A stretch of DNA of 18,736 nt from Conidiobolus incongruus B7586. Taxonomy: Eukaryota > Entomophthoromycota > Entomophthoromycetes > Entomophthorales > Conidiobolaceae. The stretch covers positions 1 to 18,736 of the forward strand of contig JNEM01007692.1 of assembly GCA_000697335.1 (NCBI GenBank), given 5' to 3'. Under the pieces are notes generated by a model. It made no database searches, was not told where the DNA came from, and saw only the letters and a program-made list of their open reading frames with translations. The number at the start of each line of letters is the position of its first letter. Within the stretch, counting starts at the first letter, position 1. Made by a program: the position numbers and the translations under genes. Shown here in pieces: positions 1 through 10,476 of the stretch.

Positions 1-599
1 AGTTATAATTTTTCTTATTTTTATTTAATTTTTAATCAAAATATAAATTATTAATATTTTCGAAATTTTTAATTAATTACAAATTATAAATAATAGTTAA
101 TATTTGTAAAGAAAACAAATTAAGATATTTAATGGATCAAATTTAAAATATATAATTAATAAAATAAGTTATACTATCCAAATATTATATCGATTAAAGG
201 ATAATGATAAATATGGTATTATTTCTTTATTTACTACTGTTTATTCTGAGATAGAAAATAATAGTAATATTAATAATAAATGCTTTTGATATAGTAAATA
301 ATTTGTAAAAATTATATAATTTTGTTTATTTTGGAATCTATTAAAATATATATATATATATAGATTTATATAGTAATACACTATTTAAAATTATTTGTAT
401 TAAACTTTTTATCAAAATATCCTATATATTTCATTATCAAATTATTTTCTTATAAAAATGCGTTATCCTAATACATTCGGAATCAATATATCAGAACATT
501 TTACTTCAATTATTGCAAACTTATTGATATATATACTAATTTAATAAAATCATATTGCAATAGACTAACATATAAATAATGAGTTAAATTGCACTTAAA
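1..599. other. AT-rich gene-poor DNA
   Basis: No convincing coding region is seen on either strand. Reading frames here are short and have the composition of random AT-rich DNA. The only discrete structure is the TA run listed separately at 346-362. Confidence 0.6.
346..362. repeat. (TA)n microsatellite
   Basis: A perfect alternating A/T run of 17 bases. It is an ordinary simple repeat in an AT-rich intergenic stretch. Confidence 0.85.
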
Positions 600-940
600 T
601 TGATATATTATCACGAGTTTGGAGACTGCAATTTTACTAAATATACTTATATCAACCGAATATAAGGGTCATTCTCTCCTTATATTACCAGCCACTTCAG
701 CTCTATCATTTAACTGGCTGATGATAAAAGCCACCAGAAAACCTCATAAATCACTTTACCTTATTCACTCTATAAAAAACCCGATATAAGAGCTATCCTC
801 AAGATGACGAGTTCGGCCTGGGTCTTCCTAGCTATCTGCCTTAAACCATTAAACTCCCTTTCTCCCTATAACAGTTACATGGAATTCTCCAGATCTCTCT
901 CTTGTATTTAAATTAATCCGAACACGGCTTTCACAACTCT
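600..940. other. Less AT-rich island with hairpins, possible structured RNA or gene relic
   Basis: This stretch is visibly richer in G and C than the flanks on both sides and has no long reading frame. It opens with two adjacent hairpins. At 659-686 a 9-bp perfect stem (AATATAAGG with CCTTATATT) closes a 10-base loop. At 689-720 a 6-bp stem (CAGCCA with TGGCTG) follows. A 35-codon frame at 804-911 begins MTSSAWVFLAICLK, but it is too short and isolated to call a gene. I compared it by eye with U1, U2, U4, U5, U6 and 5S landmarks and recognise none. It could be an unidentified non-coding RNA, an exon of an unrecognised gene, or the relic of a repeat. Confidence 0.3.
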
Positions 941-1589
941 TGTTAATATATATTTTCATTTGTCAATCTAATATGATAAATATAAGTCAATTTTCTATGT
1001 CTCATTGCAAGGAGTTTTAATATATTTCAGTTCAGATAATGATTTTAATCGTATTGATTCAATATATCCAGTTATATATATTTATTATAAGTGATTATAT
1101 TATTAATATAAATTATTGATGAAATTTATTTACTCAATATTAAAATTAATAAACAAAAAGAATTATAAATTTATATCATTCAAAGAGTTTTGAATTAATC
1201 AAACAAATAAATAATCACAACCCATTATTTATAATACTAAGTCTGAATTTGATATATAATCTTAATTTAATATATTTGAAATTATATGCTTTTATTAATA
1301 GAAGTAATTTATAATTCAGTATCAATTTCAGCAATTCTGATAGTATATTATATATGATGCAAATAATGAGTAAAATGATTTGGTAGTATAAGATATGAAA
1401 ATAAAGTTTAATGTTGTAGTTACAGAAATAATTTTTATATAGCCTAATATTTAATATTGAATATTGGACCAAATACAATTTTAAATAAATTTGAACAATA
1501 ATATATGTAAATTTTAACAATTTGAAAATTTTTGTTCATAATTAATAATCGAATTGAAAATTAATATGTTGAATTTTTTAATCTTTCAA
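941..1589. other. AT-rich gene-poor DNA
   Basis: I see no feature. The longest frame on the minus strand (about 1215-1520) is made almost only of Leu, Ile, Tyr, Asn and Lys, as expected from random AT-rich sequence. Confidence 0.6.
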
Positions 1590-1661
1590 GCGCTAGTAGT
1601 ATAATGGTTAGAATACTCGCCTTCCAAGCAAGTGGTCTGGGTTCGATTCCCAGCTAGCGCA
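1590..1661 (+). tRNA. tRNA-Gly (anticodon UCC)
   Basis: This is a cytosolic-type tRNA for glycine codons GGA/GGG, with no encoded CCA. The acceptor stem is seven perfect pairs (GCGCTAG at 1590-1596 with CTAGCGC at 1654-1660), followed by discriminator A. The anticodon loop at 1621-1627 reads CTTCCAA, giving TCC at 1623-1625. The T arm has five pairs (CTGGG with CCCAG) around the loop TTCGATT. An A box (TAGTATAATGG) and a B box (GGTTCGATTCC) are both present, as expected for RNA polymerase III. The middle pair of the anticodon stem (1618 with 1630) is a C-A mismatch, unusual but tolerable. There is no intron. Confidence 0.95.
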
Positions 1662-1674
1662 GTAACTTTCTAAG

Positions 1675-1679
1675 TTTTT
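1675..1679 (+). terminator. RNA polymerase III terminator of the tRNA
   Basis: Five consecutive T residues begin 14 bases after the tRNA 3' end, a normal oligo-T stop for polymerase III. Confidence 0.7.
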
Positions 1680-3349
1680 GAATTTTTCATCCTTGTCAAA
1701 ATAATGGAACTATTTATAGTTTTCTTTACTTTAATTAGAAACAAAGTAGAAATATTTAATTAGAAAATAGGTTGCGACAATGTTTTAAATTAATTTTTCG
1801 TTTAAACTAATCTTAATATGTAAAAAATTCAACGATGCATTTAAACCAAAATTTCAAGAATTTAATACATCATGCTTTGATAAGTTTAACACTGCTAATA
1901 CTTAGGCAAAGTATGAATAATCAAACCAAAGAAAGATTTTTAACCAGAGTTTATATTTATTCAAACCATTCAATTCAATTTAGAAACAAATTATTTTTAA
2001 TAAATAAAATAATAAAAAAATTCTATTGCCCTCAAAAAATTTATAAATGTTTCCATATATAAATATATATATTAATATCATATTTTTTTTCAATATCTAT
2101 GATCAATCATTTTGATACTACTGTCTATTATAGTTTGACTAACTCGATATGAAAAAAATAAATCCAATTTATATATGTGTAATGAAGTGAGGATAAATCT
2201 GCTATATAATGGATAATTTAAAATATACAATTAATAAATCTGGATGTGTAAATGTTTTTGATAGTATGTTTTTAATCATTTGAAAAAAAGTAAAATAAAA
2301 AATTATTTTCAATTTCCAGTGTAATTTATATATTATACAAAACAATACAAAAATAATTATTAATATTTATATTTCACATTATTATGGAACATATTTTGTT
2401 TGATTTAGTATATAAGTTTGATTTAATGTCATCTATTATATATAATTATTTGGAAATAACTAATACTAAGTACAATACTAAATCACAGATCAATAAATAA
2501 TATTATATATCTTTAAACACTCACATAAATAAGTGCTCAAATTAAAATCTTTAAAATTGAAATAATTATCAAGTTCAAAATTATATCAGATATCGACAAT
2601 TGAAAAGAAAAGTATAAAAAATATGATAAAATGGTATGCAGTATTAATTTTATTGTTTGATTAATAATTCATGTTATTTTTCCTTGAATAACAAAGAATT
2701 AGGAAAAATAGTTATGGTTTGGGTTCTTTTATTTCAAACACTATTTGATTTAATTCAATACTTTAAACTGATTATTTCTTAAAACAAACTCAATATGGAC
2801 AGCAATTAATATATTAAAATAATTTAATGAATATTAATTATATCAAAATAGGATAATGATATTAAAATAATCCGAATTAAATAGGAATTGAATATATCAT
2901 CACTAGTTAATTTCTAGATTATTATAATATATGTTAAAGTTTATAAGTATCAATGTAAAGTATCAATTTATATGTTATAATTTTACACCTTTTTTTCCAA
3001 AATTGTTGGAAACACTGCTTATTAGATTGAAATATATATGTATTCTAAAGGCAATGACAACCCTAAATTACAAGGGGTTAAATATTATAATAAATTTAAT
3101 TAATAATGATATTATCCACAGCATTTATTCATGTTCCTATTTTTTTATAAGATTTTAAATTCTTAAAATATTACAAGTGGTTAAATATATAAAATATTAA
3201 TGATAATTAAAACTCTCTAGGCACATAAAAGAGGATATAATATAAATTCTTAATGATGACACTATAATAATAAAGCCAAAATATTTATTCTATAATTAAG
3301 AGAAATCAAATTCTAATCAATGCTATGAAAGATATTACTAAAGACAAAC
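1680..3349. other. AT-rich gene-poor DNA
   Basis: No supported gene is seen. The plus-strand frames near 1835-2062 and 2931-3158 show no signal peptide, motif or codon bias and read like chance openings in AT-rich DNA. Confidence 0.55.
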
Positions 3350-3975
3350 ATGTAATAATTTGTCGTCTTGAGAAAATCAACTCGATCCCCTGCAACATTA
3401 AATCCAGGAATCGTTAGAGCTCTTGGTACGCTCGTAACAAGATTCTCAGATCCTGTGGCTTCATGACTATTGAGACCTCCTATAAGAGTTATATTAATGA
3501 AGGTCATGTAGTATTCTCAACTACAAGCAGTATCGACTCAAGTCCAAGTCAATGTATCATTTCCTGGAGGTGCAGCGGTTGGAATAGTAATTGAGATTAT
3601 GTAACCATCAAGGAGTCATCTCTTCATTATGGTAAGTAAAGTGGCAATGGTTTTTACAATGATCGCTACTTTGAACTCCACCATAGTCGAACTCAAGCTC
3701 TACCTTATCAACATTAAGAGTTGCTTGAGGTGGTCCTACTAGAGCCCCTTTACTCTAGAAAGATTTTGTAAATCCACTCTAAATAGAAGATGAGTAATTA
3801 TATAATTCTACACACTTTTTATTTAATGATTATTTTGATAGACAAAATATTCTTTAAATCTTAATTCATCTTGTCAGTCTTCTTATAGTATTCATTAGAT
3901 TTGGATATTGTCTAATGATGACTCTTAATCTCCATATTGACAGAGACCAAAGTAAAGAAAACTAAGTCATAGCAT
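3350..3975 (-). pseudogene. Degraded AA11-like LPMO copy (psi-D)
   Basis: This is a broken paralogue of the intact copper oxidases downstream. The exon 1 relic (about 3835-3975) has an ATG at 3975, an early stop, then a readable stretch VNMEIKSHH that matches HMEIKSHPP of gene C. The mature first residue is Asn instead of the copper-binding His. A stop follows, then a relic of the short intron. The exon 2 relic (about 3350-3775) keeps KGALVGPPQATLNVD and later ITLIGG, ENLVTS and TIPGFNVAGDR in different frames. A deletion removes the segment that carries the second copper His. Several stops and frame breaks make it non-functional. It is clearly more like psi-E than like genes A-C, including in the intron. 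Confidence 0.85.
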
Positions 3976-5032
3976 CTTAGAATTGTTAAATTTATTAAAT
4001 AATAATGTAGTTTGATATTCTCTAGCGAAGTCATGTATAAATTTATACTCAATTCAGATCATTATCATTCATTAATATTAAAATTAATGCAAATATTCAT
4101 TTCAACTATTAATGATTAGTTATATGGTAGAAATCATGGCACATTTTCAGTTGAAATGTCAAAATCATTGAATACTATATAACTAAATTAAACATTAAAT
4201 CTTTTCTTATATAAATTGGCAAAGAGTCATGTATTTTATGCACATTTATCATTTTATTAAATTTGATATTAGAATTTGATTAAATATATAAATATTAAGG
4301 TTAATTCTTCAGTTTATTAAATTTAAAATTACTATAAAATATGAGTTTATCATTAGTATCATTATCTTATTCTACATGAATTTAGATAAACAAGTTGATT
4401 TATATTTTGCTTAAATCATTGGTTAATACTTTCATGATATATTTTACATTTCAAATTTGAATTCTCTATTTGCTCATGTTTATAGTCAATTTTTTGAACT
4501 ATAAATTGATAAAATTATCAAATGTGCTAAGTGTAACCAAAAACCAAGTTCATACTTGAATAAAAGCAAGGATATTTTTAATTTTATCCTTTTTTGATTC
4601 CTCTAAAGTGTAAAAATAATTAAATTCCAATAAATTGAATAATAGTATAATATTAGCGTCGGTTTAATATAATATGTTCGCAAATCTTATTTATGGTAGA
4701 AAAAACACAGCCACATATTCTTTTATAGAATCAAATTTATAAGTATTGATATTAACTAAATCTATATTAATAAATTCAAATAATAGCTTGGATTGTAGGA
4801 ATTAGGGATATTGAGAGCTAAATATGCTTGAAATTTAATTTGATAATACAAATTATGATGTTAAATATTGTTGTATTTTAAAATTAATCATCCATCCCAT
4901 TTTGATAGTTAAACCAATATTATTTCTATTTTAAGCTGGCTTTGTTAGTCTATAATTGAAGGATACTCTTTGTTCACTTTGTTTTCTCTATTAGATTATA
5001 TCCAAATCCCATGTCATTCATTTAAACAACTA
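3976..5032. other. AT-rich intergenic DNA
   Basis: No gene is seen. The stretch contains the 71-bp palindrome listed at 4116-4186. No TATA box at the spacing used by the intact LPMO genes was found upstream of psi-D. Confidence 0.55.
4116..4186. repeat. Imperfect 71-bp palindrome (foldback)
   Basis: The left arm starts TTAGTTATATGGTA and the right arm ends TACTATATAACTAA, its reverse complement with one mismatch. The arms continue inward with small interruptions to the centre near 4150, where CATTTTCA faces TGAAATG. A single-stranded copy would form one long hairpin. It has no coding capacity. It could be a remnant of a miniature foldback element or a chance product of AT-rich replication slippage. 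No target-site duplication was identified. Confidence 0.55.
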
Positions 5033-5164
5033 TTCAAACCCAAAAATGATAAAGATAGAAGGATAGTTTTTTCTTTTGGATATTCTGCTAAATGCTTCAA
5101 TAGTAAGTTTCAAACCTACAGTCCCAATACAATAAAGAGCAGGATTAATAAATAATTTACCAAA
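5033..5164 (-). pseudogene. Possible fragment of a membrane receptor-like gene
   Basis: An open stretch of about 44 codons between stops reads FGKLFINPALYCIGTVGLKL, then a basic segment SRISKRKNY. The hydrophobic helix with N-P-x-x-Y-like spacing (NPALY), followed by basic residues, resembles the end of helix 7 and the start of helix 8 in rhodopsin-like seven-helix receptors. The same frame continues upstream past one TGA as VRKALVI. No other receptor segment was found around it, so this is at best a small relic. Chance is a real alternative in this composition. A plus-strand frame overlapping the same bases (4970-5155) has no recognisable feature. Confidence 0.2.
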
Positions 5165-6152
5165 TCATATTACAAGTGCCTTCCTAACTATTATCTTTGT
5201 CTCCCAAAACTTATAAAAACCCAACAATATTACTAATGATATATGCTGAAAGATATACACAAAATTACTAATTTAGCTTGATTGATAAATATTTCACATT
5301 TAAATCTTAGATTGTATTAATTAAATAAATTTTGCAATATTCAGAATAATTGGATTTGCGTTTCAGTATAATAGAGTCGGTATAATTGTATGTATTAATT
5401 TATTCAAACAAAGCTATAACGGTATTGGTGTAGTTTGTCTTTAATGTTATAATTTTTAACATTATATATCCTATAAATCTTTTATTATTTTAAATCATAT
5501 TTATAATCCTTTTTTAATGTTCATACTTGATAAAAATTTTATTATAATGCTACATTATATCAACATTATTGATTAAATATATATATATACTTTTGCAATT
5601 CAAAGCTCCAATATATTTTTTGATATACTATGATTATTATATAAATTTAATATCAATAGTAAATAAATGTAATATCAAAATAAGAAATACCATTTATCCA
5701 TAAATACAATACAAATCTAGCACATAAAGAAACTTTACAAAATACAAAGTAGTGGTAATCTAGGTATATTTCTTTTGAATTCAATTGATAAATTTTTGTT
5801 TTAAAATATAGATATTTATTATTATTATATATCACTTATTTTTTATATCGGCTATTATCAATTTTTATTTATAAATGAGTTTAGATGTCATAATATTAAT
5901 CAAAATACAATCAGAAAATTTAAAATTTTGTACCACATAAGTAATATGAATTTTAAAATAAATTTAATAAATATGGACTCAAAACACAATTATTATTTCA
6001 ATATATCATGTACTTATTCTACGAATAAGAATCTATTGGATTAGATATGATAACAAATTTTACATTAATCCGAAAATAATTAAAGTATTATTATAGTTAG
6101 AATGGAATTATATGAGGATAAAATATAAATTTCAAACTTATTGGTAAATAAA
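5165..6152. other. AT-rich intergenic DNA
   Basis: Nothing is seen apart from the probable 3' untranslated region of gene A just below 6153. The frame at 5653-5835 on the minus strand has no supporting feature. Confidence 0.55.
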
Positions 6153-6824
6153 TTAAGGTAAGGTAATAATAGGTCTTTTCTCAAAAAGATCAGCTCTATC
6201 TCCTCCAACATTGAATTCTGGAATAGTGGGTGCACCAGGCATATTTGCTCTCAAATTTTCAGGACCAGTCACTTTACCATCCTTAGGGCCACCAGTTAAG
6301 GTAACATCAACACAGTTCATGTAATACTCACGATTTCCTACAGCATTGACCCAAGTCCAAGTAAAAGTCACGTTTCCAGGAGGAGCACTGGCTGGAATAG
6401 TCACTGGAATAGTAACCCCATCCAAAAAGCATCGTCTGATGATAGTTTTAATGGTCACAATAGTCTTAGCATTATCCCATGATAAGCCAAATTGACAATG
6501 GCCCCCATTATGGATAGCAGCATATTCGAATCCAATGTTAACAGTTTCACCTGATTTCCAAGTAGCTTGAGATTCTCCTATAGGAGCACCTTTACAAGGA
6601 TATGGCTTATTAAATCCGCCCTATTTTAAAATTGATTAATTTCATGGTTTAATCAGAATTAGAAAATGTACCGCAGTAGAAAGAGGAGCATTAAGATCAT
6701 AATCTACTTTTCCAATTCTTCGCCAATACTCACTGAATTTAGATGTCCTGGCTGGGGGACTCTTGATATCCATATGAGTGCTAACCGAGAAAACTGTGAA
6801 TAATGCGAGGATGCTAAATTTCAT
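6153..6824 (-). CDS. Secreted AA11-like lytic polysaccharide monooxygenase, copy A
   Basis: Exon 1 (6672-6824) and exon 2 (6153-6620) join in phase 0 across a 51-bp intron (6621-6671, GTACAT...AATAG) to give 206 residues. Residues 1-16 form a signal peptide; cleavage would expose His17 (HMDIKSPPAR), as required for the copper histidine brace. His88 in AIHNGGHCQ is the expected second copper ligand. Tyr151 in NREYYMNC is the expected axial residue. Cysteines 60, 93, 115 and 154 could form two disulfides. The domain ends at TIPEFNVGGDRADLF, with no added carbohydrate-binding module or GPI signal. Known AA11 enzymes oxidatively cleave chitin, so that is the likely substrate class, though not shown here. 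The mature part is almost identical to copy B, while the signal peptide and flanks are not. The start is chosen because it gives a clean signal peptide. Confidence 0.9.
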
Positions 6825-6889
6825 TTTGAAATTTCAATTGAAAGGTGAATAAAAATAATTGTGAATTTTAGAATGATTTTAACCTTCCA

Positions 6890-6938
6890 TTTTATAAGGC
6901 TCAGTTTTGCAAAATGAGCTCAATACTCTAAATTAAAA
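6890..6938 (-). promoter_or_regulatory. Promoter of LPMO copy A: TATA box plus upstream AT element
   Basis: Reading the minus strand, TATAAAA lies at 6896-6890, about 65 bp before the ATG at 6824. A TTTTAATTTA element lies at 6938-6929, 33 bp upstream of the TATA box. The same two elements occur at matching distances before copies B and C. Between them, A and B also share a GAGCTCA/AGCTCA-type core (around 6916-6922). Confidence 0.6.
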
Positions 6939-8689
6939 ATTACATATAAGTCACTTGTTTTTAATATAATCAATACTAGGGTTTATAATACCTGAAAATT
7001 TATCATCATTGTTCATATGTTTAAATTAAAATTTTATAAATTTTAAATTAACATCAATTTAAGTAATCAAAAGAAACTCTTAGAAAATCAGAGATAATCA
7101 AGCTAAATAATTCTAATTTTCAAGTTATAATAATTATAAAAGTCAATACAAGTTTAATATCAATGAGCATATTAGTGTATTAAACTTTAATTTATTGATA
7201 TTTATTACTAATAAATATTGGCTTAAACTACAAATGATATTGGGAATTGAAATAAAAGTATTTAAAATGGTATAAATATTACATTTCTCAATATTGTGGC
7301 TATGATAAACATACTGTAAAAAATCATAAAAAATCAAATTTACTGGATATCACTCTATATCTAAAGATTATTAAAAATTTAATATTTTTCACTTTTCAAT
7401 AGGGGATATAATAGTATTTAATTTAGTTACCTGATTCAAAATTGTCAACAAAAATTAAGATATGAATTTTTCTGAAATATTACACTATTTGACATCAAAT
7501 GGTATTAAATGGTTTTTTAATTATTATTCCAAATATATCATTTACTCATTTGAACTATATTGTCTTCAATATTTTGCACCTATATATTCGATTTAAATTC
7601 AAAAGAAAGTGTTTCTAAGCGAAGGACTAATCAAATTTGCCAAATGGTTTTTAATTAATATTCGAATATAATTTAAAACTAATATTCTCTATTTAAATAC
7701 TTAAAATTTTTTAATTTAATTATCTATTGAGTTAATATATATTTGTTAGCTCAAAGATATCTCATTAATAACTTTTTTATTATCTAAGAAAGTGTTTGGA
7801 ATAACATTATTAAATATTAATGATATCATAGAATAACAATGTATTTTGTATTTCTATATTCAAAAAAAACAATTTTCCTCATTATACTATTATAACATTA
7901 GATTATATTCCTTATGATATTAATTGTGGCTATTTTTCCGTATAAATAATTAATAAAATTTTAATAACATGCACTATCAATAATTACATTTCACCTTTTA
8001 TCACTGATATAACTCTTCAAAGGTCGCAGAATCCTTTTCTAATTAACTAATAAAGGATTTAATAATTACTAATACTGGGAGAATTGTCTGGCTGTTATAA
8101 GATGTCAATAGTTGAATAATTAAGTATATGGACAATTATTATATAGGATAATATAATAATGAAAATATATTTATTTAAGCTGATTTAATTTAAACTCTGT
8201 AATTATGAGTTATTTTTAAATTAATAATATTTAATTATCTCATTAATTTTAATAACTATTGGATAAATTATTATTATTATTATTATTATTATTATCATTA
8301 ATTTAAAAAATATAAAATTATAAATTGAAATGTTACTATATTTTATTAAAATATACAAAGAATATTGAGGAGTTTCTATTTTATTAATTTAAATAATATC
8401 AATTGTAATAATTTCAATTTTAACCATCAACTTTTGTCAAAATGAATATTGATAGTGATGATCTTGATACTATTGGTAAAAGAATTAGCCGTATACACAC
8501 AATATTTTAAGTCACAATAAATTATAAGATCGATATGTAAAAGTGAAAAAATAATATATCCATATTGAATAGGGATTTTGTATTATAATGAAATAAATAA
8601 TAAGCATATATTTATATATTTGATTCAAAAACATACAGCTAATTCCCTAAAAAAAATGAAAATGTATCTTAACAAATTTTAAATTATCG
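6939..8689. other. AT-rich intergenic DNA
   Basis: No gene is supported. The stretch contains the ATT repeat listed at 8267-8295. The minus-strand frame at 7143-7337 looks like chance. Confidence 0.55.
8267..8295. repeat. (ATT)9 microsatellite
   Basis: Nine perfect ATT units run from 8267 to 8293, then the run breaks down. It is a simple repeat with no sign of being coding. Confidence 0.9.
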
Positions 8690-9319
8690 AAGCGAACTAA
8701 ATGTTATTTTCTCAAATAATTCCGCACAATATCCACCAACCTTAAATGGCAGATGATTGGAGCTCCTGGAATGTTTACAACAAGGTTTTGAGGACTAGTA
8801 ACTTTACCGTTGACGGGACCTCCAGTAAGAGTGACATTAATACAGTTTATATAATATTCACAATTATCAACAGCATTGGCCCAGGTCCGAGTCAATGCAG
8901 CATTTCCTGGAGGTGCAACGGTTGGAATAGTAGCTGAGACTGTGAAGCCATCAAGGAGTCATCTCTTCATTATGATAAGTAGAGTGACGATCGCTTTTGC
9001 AATGATCACTATTTTGAACTCCACCATAGTCGAACTCAAGATTTACCTTATCAACATTAAGAGTTGCTTGAGGTGGTCCTACTAGAGCCCTATACACGGG
9101 AAAGGTTTTGCAAACCCACTCCAAATAAAAGATGATTAATCATATAATTCTATACACGATGTAATTGATTATTTTCGTATACAAAGTACCCTTTAAATCA
9201 TAAATTATTTTGCCAGTCTTATAATATTCATTAAAGTTTCTTGCTCTTGGATGATGATTTCTGATCACCAAATGGGTAGAGATCAAGGTAAGGAAAAATA
9301 AGATAAAATTTTAGAACAT
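8690..9319 (-). pseudogene. Degraded AA11-like LPMO copy (psi-E)
   Basis: This is a broken paralogue. Exon 1 starts with ATG at 9319, has an in-frame TAA at 9311-9313, then reads FFLTLISTHLVIRNHHPRAR and EYYKTGKIIYDLKGT. The mature N-terminal His is kept and the signal-peptide part is still recognisable. A relic intron of about 62 bp runs to about 9182 (GTATAC...GGAG). Exon 2 begins GFAKPFPCIG, then loses one base. The segment with the second copper His is deleted, as in psi-D. The next part is well kept (NVTLTGGPVNGKVTSPQNLV) and is closer to gene C than to A or B. A frame break follows, before a still legible KVGGYCAELFEK. Plus-strand frames over the same bases are shadows. Confidence 0.88.
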
Positions 9320-10476
9320 GCTTTCAAATATTTAAAATCTCTATAATTTGAAGATTTTGAATCAATTTTATTTCCAATTTAATGAAATGTCGTTTATTGA
9401 AAATAAATTATATTAGATATTTTTTCAATTTGAATAGACTGTTTGAAACTGAATAGGTATAGTGGCAAATATGGTCTTGATTGAAATTGATTAATCTCAT
9501 TATTAGATGGTATATTATACCATATTTGATTCAATAGAATATTTTCAAAACCCGAAGGGAATGCCAATATCTTTATTCAATATCTTTTTGTCAAGATTAT
9601 TAAATTTCAAACATTATTTATGTTCTGAAATAGTATTTCAAAGTTCCTTTAATATAACAACACTTATTATATTTTAGCTTTAAGTAATTTAAATAATATC
9701 AAATTATAACATTTACTTAAAATAAGATAATATTATAATTAAGTACAGATCTTCAATTTCCATATCATTATATATATATATATATATATTATTTGTGATA
9801 ATATTTCAGCATTTCATTTGATGGTTTAATCAACTTATATATATTGATATTATTAAAATAAGTTTTACCAATACATAATAAAAACAATATAATTACTTTA
9901 AAAACAAGGTTTGTGTAATAACAAATTATCATTATGTTCATCATGGATAATATTTTAGCTTTAATAATTTACCATTTTTCAAACTATCAAAGTGATGTAA
10001 ATGATATGATATTATCAGAAAATTTAATAATTCTCAAATAGAGTATATAAATATACGGTTGAAATTGACTATAATATCTTCAAATTAATATTTTAGGAAA
10101 TATTGGTTGTATTTTCATTTTAGCTAAATCAAGAGATATTAATTTCTGATTTCATATTGGAGTTAAAAGAAAGAGAATAAATTATGCTAAATACTGGTTA
10201 ATATTATGCATAATAATGTTATCTATTGCAAATTATAAATGCACAATTAATATTTATCAAATATTTTTATCGGCGCTATTGATTTGGAACTTGAATATCA
10301 CTCATGGATTGATCAAATAAATTCAATGATGTCAATTATCCATTTATTACCATTGATATTATTAATAAAATTTATAAAAATGAATGACTAGATTTTTAAA
10401 TAAAATTATTTATCAAAATTATTAAACGGCCTTAGAATAGGTATATTATGAATATAATTAAAGCTTTTATCAGACA
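9320..10476. other. AT-rich intergenic DNA
   Basis: No gene is seen. It contains the TA run at 9769-9789 and a short palindrome near 9509-9526 (ATGGTATA with TATACCAT). The flank shows no evident similarity to the equivalent region between psi-D and gene A. Confidence 0.55.
9769..9789. repeat. (TA)10 microsatellite
   Basis: A perfect alternating TA run of about 20 bases. Confidence 0.85.

Noticed and set aside
804-911. 35-codon frame beginning MTSSAWVFLAICLK, a possible small secreted protein
   Set aside because: It is too short, has no splice partner found, and lies in an island that looks more like structured RNA or a relic.
1215-1520. 101-residue frame on the minus strand
   Set aside because: It consists almost wholly of Leu, Ile, Tyr, Asn and Lys, with no motif, as expected of chance frames in AT-rich DNA.
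5653-5835. 60-residue minus-strand frame
   Set aside because: It is low complexity and isolated, with no start context or recognisable motif.
7143-7337. 64-residue minus-strand frame
   Set aside because: Chance composition, with no signal peptide, family motif or neighbouring exon.
8746-9085. Two plus-strand frames of 63 and 69 residues
   Set aside because: They lie antisense to psi-E, whose minus-strand homology to the LPMO family is clear.
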